DNA from: Amoebidium appalachense
Lineage: Eukaryota; Ichthyosporea
Length of the DNA stretch: 64,000 nucleotides
Assembly: GCA_963693365.1 (NCBI GenBank)
Contig: CAVNZM010000002.1
Span: forward strand, 3,782,001 to 3,846,000
Reading direction: 5' to 3'
Shown here: positions 1 through 29,753 of the stretch, in pieces
How positions within the stretch are numbered: position 1 is the stretch's first letter
Layout of the letters: every line of letters starts with the position of its first letter
Program-made: the position numbers and the translations under genes
Notes under the pieces: model-generated
The model's input: only the letters and a program-made list of their open reading frames with translations
What the model was told of the DNA's origin: nothing
Databases searched by the model: none

Positions 1-78
1 CCCCCCCCCCCCCCCTTCCCCTTCCCTCCCCCCCCCCCTCCCCCCCAACCCACCCACCAACCCACCCACCCACCCACC

Positions 79-126
<48 letters not shown>

Positions 127-460
127 CGTGCCAATTTCTTTCAGTTAAACCCACACTAAAAGGTTTAGCCCCACTCCATCGCCCCCATCCCCCCCCCCCC
201 CCACCACCACCACTCCCCCCCCCCCCCCCCCCCCTCCCCCCCGGTCCTCCAACCGCGTCTCTGCCCCCCCAGCTGTAGTGGTCCTCGGTCATCTACCCCC
301 CCCTCCCCCCCCCCCCCCCCTCCCCTTGCTTTTTCCCCGCCTCCCCACCGCAGCTTAAGGCTAACCGTTCCAACCTCAGTCTCCTTCACTGTTTCGAAAT
401 ACTCCTCATCCAGCTTGCATTTGCAGCACTCCCCCCCCCCCCCCCCCCCCCCCTCACACA
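1..460. repeat. C-rich low-complexity block with (CCCA)n and (CA)n
   Basis: Runs of C interrupted by single T or A, then a (CCCA)n stretch near 50-86 and (CA)n to about 122, followed by further poly-C blocks around 190-235, 295-320 and 430-452. No coding signal is visible; the frames that stay open do so only because of the repeats. Confidence 0.9.
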
Positions 461-5952
<5,492 letters not shown>

Positions 5953-6015
5953 TCTTCAAAGTTTCGAAATGCAATGAAGGAGTGAATGTTGTATGTGTTG
6001 ATGTGATGAGGAGAG

Positions 6016-6027
6016 CCTCTTATGTAG
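6016..6027 (-). promoter_or_regulatory. Possible TATA-like box of the chitinase gene
   Basis: On the minus strand the sequence reads CTACATAAGAGG about 65-75 bp upstream of the chitinase ATG at 5952. Spacing and composition fit a TATA-like element, but no other promoter evidence is visible. Confidence 0.25.
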
Positions 6028-6451
6028 GCGAGGTTTTTGCAGCAATGCATGGCAGGCTGTGCTCTGTGACTGAAGGCACACACATCGTCGAATGGATAAG
6101 CAGATCGATAGGACCGGCCGTCTTTTCACTCCGTGAAGCAGGCCACTCCGTATCGAACCCGCGGCCCTCGCTCGATCGCCTGTGTTTGTGGCAAGTTGAC
6201 AGAAGCATATTTCCACCTCTGCCTTTGTGCAATTTGAGTAAGAGAGAAACACATCACGATCGGATTGCGAACTTATGATACTATAAGCTTGTTCCTGCAG
6301 CTGTTCCAACATGTGGTGGGGGAACGCTAACATTCTGAGTACTGTACGGAATGGAATCCATAATAAGTTCATTGGGCACTTCAAAAGGTAAATATAAGGC
6401 CCCACCGATATGACAATTAGTGGGGGCGGGGGTGTAATAGGGGGAGGAAAA

Positions 6452-6497
<46 letters not shown>
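6452..6497. repeat. 46-base G homopolymer
   Basis: Uninterrupted G run in intergenic DNA between the two minus-strand genes. Its true length is uncertain given sequencing error in such runs. Confidence 0.9.
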
Positions 6498-6498
<1 letters not shown>

Positions 6499-7606
6499 AC
6501 CTACTCTGGTCACCTCTAGAGGCGCTGATTGTTTCTATGTAGATCTGCTGTTTCCGGTTGGTTTTTAGGCAACCAATCGACAACTAAAGCCAATGAGCAC
6601 TCGACACGGGTAGATCTAAATCATGATCGAATCTGAAATGGAATGCAGCGGCAGGAAGAGCCTCGACCAAAATAGAAAAGGAGGGTTCATTCTGTTTACG
6701 TTAGGTACGCTGCAAGCCGCAATTCAACTAAAAGAGCTTAAGAAATGAAAAAAGAAATAGGCAGAGAAAGAGGGAAAACAGTTTTCAAACCCTCCACCTA
6801 ATTACAGTAGTGAGCTATGTGCGTGTGTATGTGAGTGACTCGGTGATCGCGCGCCATCATCGTGCATGATCATGACTGTGCAACTGCAAGCACTGGTCAC
6901 TGTGTGCACTTTTAAGCTTTCGTCTACACAGACAGAGATAGAAGGGCCACTGCTGTCAATCTACGGTGGCTTTATTACGGCTTCTCTATTCCAGAATTCG
7001 CCTATTTGATATACTGGGGCTTTGGTAAAAAAATCTGGCCAGGCCGAACTTTTCATTCACACATGCATGCACAGGTGAGATGTTGTAGAAGAAATAGAAT
7101 TACTGGGCTTTGTGTGATCCCCTATCTACTTATATAAACACGTGCACTGGCACCTATTAATATGCCTGCATACATTTTCTAATGTTGATACTAACGCGTC
7201 ATAGGTCCTTATCGGGTGGTAGCCATCTGCGTTTGATAGCTGAGCTCTTGGCGCATACACGAGCCACGCCAGTGTACAGAACAGCGGTTTATGTGGGTGT
7301 ACATATATTCTTCCTCCGTCCTACCTCCACTGTTGATTTATAACGCGCCATTCCAATTCATTCAGGGCTCATTCACGTTGGATTAGGCTAAGGCCTAGAA
7401 CAAAGGCAACTCAATGGCTGTCGTGTTGTGCGTACATATGACGGTGTAATGGGTGGTCTGTGCACAATCGTGTCATGATCAAGTCTTCAACGTAACTCCG
7501 AGCTCGAGCATCTCGGAGAGAGTACTAGTAGTAGAGAGACGTAGTGAGAGTGAGAGTAGTGTCGAGAGTGAGTGCACTAACACGCTTGTCTGTCATAGGC
7601 CAGATA

Positions 7607-7650
7607 CTGTGCGTACATCCTATCACAGTCTGTGCGTACATCCTATCACA
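7607..7650. repeat. Two-copy 23-bp tandem repeat
   Basis: The segment CTGTGCGTACATCCTATCAC occurs at 7607 and again at 7630, just before a (GT)n array. Confidence 0.85.
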
Positions 7651-7673
7651 ACGTGCGTGTGTGTAACAAGCGG

Positions 7674-7674
7674 T

Positions 7675-7768
<94 letters not shown>

Positions 7769-7921
7769 TATGTGTGTGCGCCTTTCTCTCTCTAAATCCC
7801 TCTCCAGTCCCCCCCCCCCCCCCCCTCTCCTTCCCTCTCTCTCTCTCTCCCCCCCCCTCCCTCTCTCCCCCTCCCTCTCTCTCTCTCTCTCTTTCTCTCC
7901 CCCCCCCCTCCCTCTCCCTGT

Positions 7922-7952
<31 letters not shown>

Positions 7953-8013
7953 CCCCCCCCCCTACCTCCCTCCCTCCCCCTCTCCCTCCCTCCCTCCCTC
8001 CCTCCCTCCCTCG

Positions 8014-8073
<60 letters not shown>

Positions 8074-8188
8074 GTGTGTGTGTGCGCGCGCGCGTGTTTA
8101 CATACATGCATATGTGTGTGTGTGCGCGCGTGTGTACATGCATGTGTGTGCGCGCGCGCGCCTGTGTGTGTGTGTGTGTGTGTACGCG
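7674..8188. repeat. Compound (GT)n / C-rich / (CT)n / (GT)n array
   Basis: (GT)n at 7674-7761, a poly-C and CT-rich block at 7780-8015, (CT)n to about 8072, then degenerate GT/GC repeats to 8182. The long open frames through it are repeat artefacts. Confidence 0.9.
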
Positions 8189-8281
8189 CCCTGAATAATC
8201 ATCACGACACTAATTTATCAATCATAATCATTATTTATCGTCATAAAGCATAAGAATCCGATGCAGAAAACACTGACTGCT

Positions 8282-8331
8282 TCCCCCCCCCCTCCCCCCC
8301 CCCCCCTCTCCCCTCCCCCCTCCCCCCTCTC

Positions 8332-8375
<44 letters not shown>

Positions 8376-8440
8376 GAAAAAAGAAAAGAAAAGAAAAGAA
8401 AAGAAAGAAAGAAAGAAAGAAAACAAAACAAAAGAAAAGG
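8282..8440. repeat. Poly-C followed by (AAAAG)/(GAAA) repeats
   Basis: C-rich block to 8365, then an A-rich tract with AAAAG and GAAA periodicity. A second, pure C run lies at about 8840-8882. Confidence 0.85.
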
Positions 8441-8838
8441 GTCCAAAAGTGGCCCATGCATCAGTGCACCAAACGAGCAGAAAAACCGATTGCTATATAT
8501 AATATTATATTGTTTTTCTTCCCGTTGACTTTGTCACATATCATATCAGGGCCGGGGCCGGTCAGCGGCATCAATGCCTTACTGCCTGAGTCATGTGCAC
8601 TCGCAACCATTGACAAGTCGCCTTATTTCCTCATGTTAATACCTGTACCAATGATTCTATCACCAAATATCTTACTATGTATCCTAAATCTCACAAGTGG
8701 TAGAAAAACATGGCACCATCTGATTCATCATAAAATCTAAATATATCAAACCAACCACGTTTGTGGCTATATGGTGTCTTGGGCTAATCAACAATGTTCC
8801 AGTCAAGTTGCGAAAATTCAGATCCTCCTCCTCCTCCT

Positions 8839-8882
<44 letters not shown>

Positions 8883-9182
8883 ACCCCACACCCCCACCCT
8901 CTTCCCCAAACTAACGACGACGACGACAACAATAACAACAACAAATTTTTCGACAAGAAAAGAAAAAGTGGGGGAAAAAAATAGAAGAAAAGGAAAGAAA
9001 AGAAAAGAAGGAAGGGAATGGCAACCAAAAAGATGAATGTGCCTGTGGTGGAAAAGAAACCTCAGTCCCTGCAAATTTAAAAACGAAACGACAGAATACG
9101 TATACTAAAAAGAGGAAAAAAGTAATGCAGCCCAGACAGACTTATAAATGACGTTGATGATGAAATTACCAAGACACACAAA

Positions 9183-20709
<11,527 letters not shown>

Positions 20710-21760
20710 CGTAGACGTAGCCGTTGTGGCATGCTGCCTGTTCATCAGTGACGACACAGGTATACAAGGAGTGCGTGATAACTTCACTATGAACGGTGTA
20801 TACTGGCAGAAGTCTGGCTCTGTTGACTACTGATGGGAAACAATGTAGTTGAAAGCCCTACTAGCAGGCGAGAAAGACAGAAAGAAAGATAGAAACAGTT
20901 CGTTTGCCTCAGTATCGCCAACCCCCTTTGTCGTCACCTCGCGTATTCGAAGGCTACGGAGAAGTCAGTGTTGTCAGCAAAGTTACACGCTAATGATTAG
21001 AAATTTGATCAAGTGCATGAGCTATGCACTGAAAGAGAGGTGCTTGTAGGTAAACCAATCCTTTGGCTTAGTAAAGAATATATCGAAGTGGGTGAAGAAT
21101 GTACTGGGTACCTAACCACATGTGTGGACTGTTGGATGTGAACAGTCGAATGTGCACACTGAAAGTGGACGCACGATCGAAGGTTCAACTCTTCTAGAGG
21201 TGCCCTGTGACGCTAGGTGCTTCCTTCTACTTAGAGCGGGAAAACCGTAGGATCTTTGTGTGCCGAGAGAGAAATCATCATTAGAACTAACTTTCTATAA
21301 GAAGCTAAGTTGCAAAAACCGGCGGACTCGGCACTAACCTGGGCACTAATGGAAGGGCACCATCCGAGAGTGGAGTCTTTGCATGACTCCAAAGGCACGA
21401 ACACAAAAAGCCATGTTCTGACTGATGTTGTCAACGTTGAGTAATGTGAAAAGCGTTCGCATGTGATTGGTTAATATAGTGTAGGCGAGAGTATGTAGGC
21501 GGGAAACAGAGTCCAATCGGTGACGTTATGCGACCTGTTTTGGTATGCACTGCATTCCAATGCAATAAAAGTAACGTGGGTCACTGAGCACGGCCCTCTG
21601 AGCACAGTCGCAGGCGAGAATCTCGTCAGTACTGTATGTATGCATAACAAGCAAACATATTTATACCCTCTCTATTCCTTTTCCTGTACATGGGTTGAAC
21701 GGGCGCCGCATGCATGCTTCCTTTCCATTTTCACTCCGAGGCTACCCTGCATTGCTTGTA

Positions 21761-21799
21761 ATTGCGATCTGGGCCAAGCAATTGCGATCTGGGCCAAGC
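21761..21799. repeat. 20-bp tandem direct repeat
   Basis: ATTGCGATCTGGGCCAAGC occurs at 21761 and 21781 with no gap beyond one base. Confidence 0.9.
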
Positions 21800-22127
21800 T
21801 TCTGGGTAGGCGTATGTGACCAAGTGAAAGGTGCAGGGGCGCTCGGTCTTCTCACTGTTGCTAGTTACTAGTTACCAACATGGGGTAAACAAGAAACATA
21901 AGAGCTTATACGCTCTGTAGTAAGTGTGTCTGCACTCAAAAACGATCTTCCGCCACTGGCGGCCGGTGGGCGATCGATCTATTGTCCACATCTAACTCGT
22001 CTGTGCATATTCATGTTGGGTGGTGGTCAAACATGGGCGGAAGTTGCTCAGATACATGCAAAAAGGCAGCAACAGCCACAAACAAGCTATAGCGCTTACC
22101 TAAAGAACCAAAGCGGTCATGACGAAA

Positions 22128-23090
<963 letters not shown>

Positions 23091-23572
23091 AATGATGGAA
23101 GCCTGAAACGGAGAGGGGCCGGGGGGGGGGGGGGGGGAGGGGGGAGGGGGGGAGGGGGGGGGAAGCGGGGGGAGGGGGGGGGGGGGGAGAGGGGGGGGGG
23201 GGGGGAGGTGGATGGTCACATCGACACCAGCTCCTACATAGTTCCTGGACGATTTTATTTTCGCTATTTAGTTCTACCTGCAGGTACTATGATGGTGCAA
23301 AAGTCTGCATAAAAGGAACTCGGACCCAGAGTGCATGCGCAAGCCATGTGGTTCCCGTCAGATGAGGTTTCTGCTTCGCATGGGTTGTCAGATAGTCGGC
23401 GCAGTGGAACAGGCGCTAGTAGGCCCGTAGGTAGTCTCTAGGCACAAAATATTACCGATACCGTGATGTTTTCTGCAGCTTGATGGTAGATTCGATGCAT
23501 TGGGAAGCGGGGTGGTCAAGGGAAAGGGGGAGGGGGGGGGGAGGGGGGTAGGAGGGGGAGGGGGGACGGGAA

Positions 23573-23605
<33 letters not shown>

Positions 23606-23859
23606 CTAGAGAGGAGCCATCACCGTGCACAGTATCAAAGCTAAGCTGTGCATCGATGTTTGCTTGTTTGTGTAGTTATCACCATTTTCCCTTACTATTC
23701 AATATTACTGTATTTTTAGCAAAGTTTTTGGAGGGGGAGGGGGGGGGGGGGGGAGGGGGGGAGAAGAGAAAAGAAGGAAAAGAGGGGCAGCAGGGAGAGA
23801 AAGAAGGGCAGTGGGGGTGGGGGGGGAGAGAGAGGGGGGGAAGATCGTTAGTTCAGGGT

Positions 23860-23895
<36 letters not shown>

Positions 23896-25311
23896 CTGTT
23901 TAGTTAGGCAGTCAATATGCCATGTTTAGCGAAGAGGGAGCAATAGAGGAGGGGGAAGGATGGGAGCAAGACGGAAAGGGAGGATCGGGAAGGGAGAGAC
24001 AGACTGGGGGGGGGGGGGGGGGGGGGGGGGGAGAGGCGGAGGGGGCGGGGGGAGGGGGGGGGGGGGGGGGGGGGATTACTTTCTCTACACCCTCTGACTG
24101 CAAACATGTCAGGGCAACGCGAGTCATAGACCAACACCTGAATGGGGATTTTCTGTAACACGTTTCTGTCAAATTAAGCAACTCTCCGGTCCTCCTCGCT
24201 TTCCGCTTTATATAAGCGCTTCTCGTAGTTTTTAGCCTGCTTAATGGCGTTCTCCCGCTTCTATTGTCAGTTGTTTTTCTCGCTGTGTGGAGAGAGGAAC
24301 TGCACTATTATACCCACACTCGGGGACTGCTTCTCTACCCATCCAAAACTGTTGTTTTGTGTGGGTAAACGGAGAAGCAGAGAGCACAGATGGGTGTTAT
24401 GTTATACACAACACAGAGACACACGGGAGAAACACAACCGGAGAGGTGGAACGATTTCTGGGACCATTGGAAATGATTTCAATTGCTTGATATTTATTTC
24501 AAGATAACATTCGTTTTATACTCGGGAATGTGAAATCGATAAGCCAATCAAAAGAACGAAAACTCTTTTATCCAATCAGGAAGACGAAAACTATGAGGGT
24601 AAAATAATTCGATCGAAATGCCTGTCGACACATAGAAGATAAAACGCAATCCTCTAATGAAAGTAATCTTATAATGAAAGTACGGAAACATTTAACAAAA
24701 TGAAACCACTTATGTATCTATTAGTTCACATCATATATTTATACATGTTCTTAACACAACACGTCTAAATATGAGTATTCCTAATAGCGGCTGGGGAGTT
24801 TAGAGCAATTCTACGTCGTGGGAAAAGAACGAAAAGGAATGGGAAAGGAATTGAGTAGAATTAATGAGGAATGTAGGTTACTATATTTGGGAAAATATAA
24901 CGAGATCTGATTGGACAATTTATTTAGACATTGACGCAAACAACAATACGTGTGCGCGGGCCAAATAGCTCGATGTGTACACAGATCTAAGATATCTGTG
25001 CACACGGAAACGGAAAGGAAAGAAAGGAAAAGGGAAAAGGAAACGAACATTCAACAACAAACTAATAAACAAATGTAAAACTCAGCTTCTAAGTCTTGCC
25101 GTTAATCATGGGAAGATGACAAAAACTCTACCTCTTCCTTGAACCTGTCCACAATTTACTCTGTATCCTTCTTTATTAAAACTGACGTGTCAACACTCCC
25201 ACTGGTGTGAAGAAGTTCTGCTAACGCTCGTGTTTGGTTTGTGCAATGACTCGCGCAGAACTTAATGCAACACTGCCCTTGCGGCATCTACACCAACAAT
25301 CGTTAACTAGC

Positions 25312-25921
25312 TGTAAACAGTTGAACTAGTTGGGATAAGGCAGAGAACAACTGAATCAGAATAAAGACAGAGAACGGGTAGTAAGGCACACGCGGCCAGG
25401 TTACTATTTAATGTGCTCGTTCAGAGTGATCCCCCGTACTGGGACGGCTTGTTTATATAGCCCCCAGGTTCCGGATCATCTGGATGGGTGGCATTGATGC
25501 CTTCGTGACTTCTGACCAGTCAGAAGAGTGCGGTCGTCTTTATGTGCACACAGTGCACCAATAACATGAAGCTAACTAAAAGGATAACTTTGTGGCAAAT
25601 GATTGGTCAATACTTAAGCCCGTTTAGGTTTATGCAACTGGGTCTGATTTCCTTATTGGTTCCGTTCGTTTAGCTATAGATGTCGCCTCCGTAGTGGATG
25701 AGACTTGCATTCCTATCCTAGCGGTTCTCGAATTCTATTGGTTCATACTGACTGCACGGCCACTGCATATTGCCGGCGCCGCGGCTCAGTCGTGAGCCGC
25801 AGCCCGCGGCTGTCGCGTGTGATATTGATCTGATCATATGTACACAATATCTACGTGATCACTATGATATGTACAGTATATTCGTAATAGTAAACATGTA
25901 CGGCGTGTACAGATGTTTACA
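25312..25921 (-). repeat. 3' LTR of the chromovirus
   Basis: Element sense begins TGTAAACA and ends TGTTTACA, giving inverted terminal TGTAAACA motifs. It differs from the other LTR at one visible site (T versus C, near 25643). Confidence 0.95.
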
Positions 25922-25936
25922 CTCCCCCCTTCTCGG
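25922..25936 (-). promoter_or_regulatory. Polypurine tract of the chromovirus
   Basis: The element strand reads GAGAAGGGGGGAGT directly before the 3' LTR, the expected plus-strand primer site. Confidence 0.8.
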
Positions 25937-25985
25937 GAGCCTGGTGGTATGGTCTGGAGACGGTAAACCACCAGGCTGAGGGAAG

Positions 25986-28900
25986 TTAGCGACGTCGGCG
26001 CTTCTTTCGTGCGGGCTGGCTGGCAGGGCCGGCCACCAAAGTACCTAGGTAGTCTGTGAGTGCTCCTGCGGCTGTGTCTTGCAGGCCGGAGTGAGGTTCC
26101 CAGGTGTCGTTCTTAGCCGTGTACCCTTTCCAACGAACTTTGTAAAGGGCTTGGGCAGTTGCCGAGTCGTACTTGTGGGCAATAATTTTTGCCACTTCGA
26201 AGGTGGGGGTGGGTGAATCTTGCGGACCAGAGTCGGCTGGCGTCATATCAACGTCGTCACGGGGAAAATACGGCTTCAAGTGACGTGCGTGTGCTCGAAC
26301 GGTGTCCGTTGACCCAACCCGCTGAATTTCGTAAGACATGGGGGCGTCGGTAACGCGCCGCAGGACGCGATACGGACCTTCCCATTTAGGTCTGAGTGCC
26401 GTGGGTAGACTGTGGTCGGTGGTGGAGTCTGTGACTGCTTTCAACACCAGACCCTCGAGTTCTGTGGGTTCACGAGCATTTTTGTTAGCCGTGATTTTAC
26501 TACGACGGGCAGCTTCAGACATAATTCGTGTGACTGTTTGCCGGGCATACTGCACTCGTTGCAGTAGTTCTCGACGGTATTCCTCCGTCTCCATCCCACA
26601 TGAAGCCGCAATTGGGGGGCGGGGGGGCTCGACCGGATCTCTGCCATAAAGCATGAAGAATGGCGTGTCCCCCAAGGAAGAGTGGTAGGCGGTGCGGTAG
26701 GAAAACAGTACTTGCGGTAAGTAGTCAATCCATTCGTGGTGTTTATCCTGCACGAGAGTGGCAAGAATATTCTTAAGTGTGCGATTGAATCGCTCTACGG
26801 CACCATTGGTCTGGGGGCTGTAGGGACTTGCAAAAATTCGTTTTGTAGCCAACACTCGACAGACATCTGTGACCAACATAGCTGCCAAATTCGCGCCGTT
26901 GTCTGATACTAAAAATTCCGGACGACCGTGACGGCAGTAGATGGAGTCTTCGAATGCCTTTGCCACATCTTCGGCTGTGGGTGTTTTGTGAAATAAAATC
27001 ACTTCCGGCCAGCGAGTGAAGAGGTCGAGAAACACCAACAGGGAAACTCTGAGATCAGATTTCGTAGGCATCTCAGTAATGTCCATAGACACGTATTGAA
27101 AGGGATAGGTGGGGATAAAACCATCGTGAATTCGTAGTTTCTTTTGCATTCGGGGTGTCTTCCGGTATTGACAGGCTTTGCATGTGGTTACCCACTGCAC
27201 CGAGTCTTGCCATACACGTGGCCACCATGCTATCTGGGTAACACGGTGGAAGGTGCGTGCTGCGTCGAGGTGACCTGCGGTTGGGGCGTCGTGACATGCG
27301 GCCAAAACGAGGCGCACAAGCGTAGACGGCACCCAAATTCGTGGTTCCTTGCTGGGTTTGCGGGGGCCACGCTGTTCTAGGACCCACACATACACAAGGT
27401 CATTGTCTATGGTGCAGCGACTAGCTTCCATCGCGATTTCGTTGCCAAATAATTCGTAGCCCGGTGCTTTTTCCAGGTAGGCCCTGACTTTCGCAATGTG
27501 TTTATCAGCCTTCTGTGCTGACACATACTGTTCATAGGTGGGCATTCGTCCATCCGCTTTTGGGGGAATAAATTCTGGCGGCGTGGTATTAGGTTTCGTG
27601 GGTTCAGCTGGGGGTGGGTGGGTGGCAGCTTGTGCCTGCGCTGTCGCTGCGGCGGAGCGTGTTACCGCAAACACCGTGGACGAGCCCGAGACTGTGCCGA
27701 TCAGTGAGGGGTATGTCAGCTCAGTATCTTCGGGTCCTGGTTGCGCATTTTCTTTAGATGGCCGAGAGAGTCCATCAGCATTGCTGTGGTGTTTGCCCGC
27801 CCTGTGCTGAATTTCGTATGTGTATGCGGAAAGCGCCATTTGCCAGCCTGCAACAACAGGTTCCGGTGCATCGCCGGTAGACAGAATGCGCGTCAAGCTG
27901 GAGTGGTCGGTTCGTAACAAGAAAGGAGCCCCATAGGTGTAAGCGCGAAATGCTTTGCACACAGCCCAATACACACCTAAGGCTTCCCTTTTATTCGCCG
28001 CATAATTTCGTTCACTCTTAGAGAGTGTTCTGCTAGCATAAGCTATGGGTCGTTCTTTGCCGTCATCACCTACCTGCGAAATCACTGCGCCCAGAGCATA
28101 CTGTGAAGCATCTGAGTCAACAATAAAAGGTTTGGTGAAATCGGGGTGAGCAAGCACAGGTGCATTAATTAACGCATTCTTAAGGGTATCGTATGCTTTC
28201 TCCTGTTCCGTACCCCACACCCATGCAGCATTTTTCTGTGCTTTCTTTTTCGTGGCCAAAATAGCTGCAGAATCGGCGTGCAAATTTTTTGCTTCGTCTT
28301 TTCGTTGTTTTGCGCTGCCGTTGCGTTTGGCGGGTTTCGTAGAGGGGGGCATTTTTGCGTGAATTCGTTTTAGTAATTCTGAATCCTCCTTCGAGGTGCC
28401 CAGCATTCGCGTGAGTGGTTCAGCCGTATGGCTGAAATCGTCCACAAATATTCGATAATATGAAAATAACCCGAGGTCACTTCGTAGCTCAGATAAATTT
28501 TGTGGGTAGCTTTTATTCTTTATTGCTGCCACTTTTTCTGGGTCTACCTTAATACCATCCGGGCATACGCGATGGCCTAAATAGCCAACTTCTTCCATGA
28601 ACAAAGAGCATTTTCTGCCTTTCAGTTTTAATCCTGCATCACAGAGCCGGGAAAAACATGAATCTAAATGCCCAAAATGTTCTTCGATAGTGGGTGACAT
28701 AACTAATATATCATCGAGATATATGAGTACATGTGTCCACAGCATACCAGCGAATACACGGTTCATCATCCTTGAAAAGACAGCAGGCATGTTACTTACT
28801 CCAAAAGGTGCGCGTGCGAATTGATACTGCCCCCAGGGGGTGGTAAATGCAAGTTTTTCTTTGTCGTTATCGGCTACTTTGACTTGGTGGTAACCACCGT

Positions 28901-29753
28901 TTAAATCAAGTGCGGAAAACACGCGGGCACCTCTGAGCATACCCAGAGCCATGTCAATTCGTGGTAAAGGGTAACCGTCTTTCTTCGTAATCAAGTTCAG
29001 CATTCTAAAATCAATGCAGACTCTTAAAGACCCGTCCTTTTTCGCCACCAACACCATCGGAGCGGAGTAAGGGCTGGACGCAGGCTCAATCACTCCAAAC
29101 TCTACCCAAGTTTGAATTTGTTTGTGTAGGCTATCGCGAAGGTGATGTGGGATGTTATAGGGCCTGCGGTACTGTGGTATGGTGGTAGTTACTTCGATCG
29201 ACAGTTCGTCTAAGGTACTCAAACCAAAGTCGTTGTCGTGTGCAGAGAACACATGCTTCCATTTCTTAAGCAGTTTTCGTATCCGTTTCGCCAACGGTTT
29301 CCGTTGGTCTGGGGGAGTTCCAGGCATGTCGTATTCTTCTGGAGGTTTGACCCCAAAAGGCAAGTCGTCGTCTGTGGCGGCTTCCCCGTCGGAGGTACAT
29401 TCGTGCGTACGCTTTCGTAAATTATTCGTATCCTCCAGTGCAGTGGTAGATGGTGCCCCATCTGCTGCTTCGATAGTAGGTGGCCCTACCTCTGGTTTTG
29501 TTCGTGCTGGATTACCAAAACCATTCATTTTCGTGGAACTGCGCTGTGTGGTGTTCTCTTTCGTACTCATATTCATAATTTTACTCCGTTCACACACCTT
29601 AATACTACCGTTAATATTAGTAGCCGCCTGGAAAGTGTGTGGTTCGTGTTCGGTGGGTTCTTCGGTTGATTCCTGCGAAGAAAAGTTCGTTTTAGCAGAG
29701 GTACCTAATGGATGGCCAGGGTGTGGGGTTGTCGCTCGCCCTCCTGGTTCCAT
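25986..29753 (-). CDS. pol: Chromovirus Pol: RT, RNase H, integrase, chromodomain
   Basis: A 1255-codon open frame. In order: an acidic linker; reverse transcriptase with VCIDFRMLN, ALDLNGGYHQ, FGVSNMPAVF and the catalytic YLDD (about residue 345, codons near 28708-28722); RNase H with FIVDSDASQYALG; integrase with an H-H-C-C zinc site (GHLDAARTFH then CKACQ), DDE residues in MDITEM, VSDNGAN and AVERFN; and a C-terminal chromodomain with YKVRWKGY and NDTWEP. The frame starts downstream of a break relative to the upstream protease frame, so the ATG at 29753 is only the first in-frame Met. Chromodomains of this group are known to direct insertion to particular chromatin. Confidence 0.95.
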   Translation of the reverse strand: MEPGGRATTPHPGHPLGTSAKTNFSSQESTEEPTEHEPHTFQAATNINGSIKVCERSKIMNMSTKENTTQRSSTKMNGFGNPARTKPEVGPPTIEAADGAPSTTALEDTNNLRKRTHECTSDGEAATDDDLPFGVKPPEEYDMPGTPPDQRKPLAKRIRKLLKKWKHVFSAHDNDFGLSTLDELSIEVTTTIPQYRRPYNIPHHLRDSLHKQIQTWVEFGVIEPASSPYSAPMVLVAKKDGSLRVCIDFRMLNLITKKDGYPLPRIDMALGMLRGARVFSALDLNGGYHQVKVADNDKEKLAFTTPWGQYQFARAPFGVSNMPAVFSRMMNRVFAGMLWTHVLIYLDDILVMSPTIEEHFGHLDSCFSRLCDAGLKLKGRKCSLFMEEVGYLGHRVCPDGIKVDPEKVAAIKNKSYPQNLSELRSDLGLFSYYRIFVDDFSHTAEPLTRMLGTSKEDSELLKRIHAKMPPSTKPAKRNGSAKQRKDEAKNLHADSAAILATKKKAQKNAAWVWGTEQEKAYDTLKNALINAPVLAHPDFTKPFIVDSDASQYALGAVISQVGDDGKERPIAYASRTLSKSERNYAANKREALGVYWAVCKAFRAYTYGAPFLLRTDHSSLTRILSTGDAPEPVVAGWQMALSAYTYEIQHRAGKHHSNADGLSRPSKENAQPGPEDTELTYPSLIGTVSGSSTVFAVTRSAAATAQAQAATHPPPAEPTKPNTTPPEFIPPKADGRMPTYEQYVSAQKADKHIAKVRAYLEKAPGYELFGNEIAMEASRCTIDNDLVYVWVLEQRGPRKPSKEPRIWVPSTLVRLVLAACHDAPTAGHLDAARTFHRVTQIAWWPRVWQDSVQWVTTCKACQYRKTPRMQKKLRIHDGFIPTYPFQYVSMDITEMPTKSDLRVSLLVFLDLFTRWPEVILFHKTPTAEDVAKAFEDSIYCRHGRPEFLVSDNGANLAAMLVTDVCRVLATKRIFASPYSPQTNGAVERFNRTLKNILATLVQDKHHEWIDYLPQVLFSYRTAYHSSLGDTPFFMLYGRDPVEPPRPPIAASCGMETEEYRRELLQRVQYARQTVTRIMSEAARRSKITANKNAREPTELEGLVLKAVTDSTTDHSLPTALRPKWEGPYRVLRRVTDAPMSYEIQRVGSTDTVRAHARHLKPYFPRDDVDMTPADSGPQDSPTPTFEVAKIIAHKYDSATAQALYKVRWKGYTAKNDTWEPHSGLQDTAAGALTDYLGTLVAGPASQPARKKRRRR

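Larger units (their letters stand above)
5953..9182. other. Intergenic region, no supported gene
   Basis: Lies between the chitinase start and the last exon of the minus-strand mucin/EGF gene. It holds microsatellites and homopolymers plus about 900 bp of ordinary DNA at 6530-7450. I find no conserved domain, no exon chain with compatible phases and no RNA gene. Confidence 0.6.

Noticed and set aside
6130-6185. tRNA-like B-box (GGGTTCGATAC) on the minus strand
   Set aside because: The would-be T-arm does not pair and no acceptor stem is visible.
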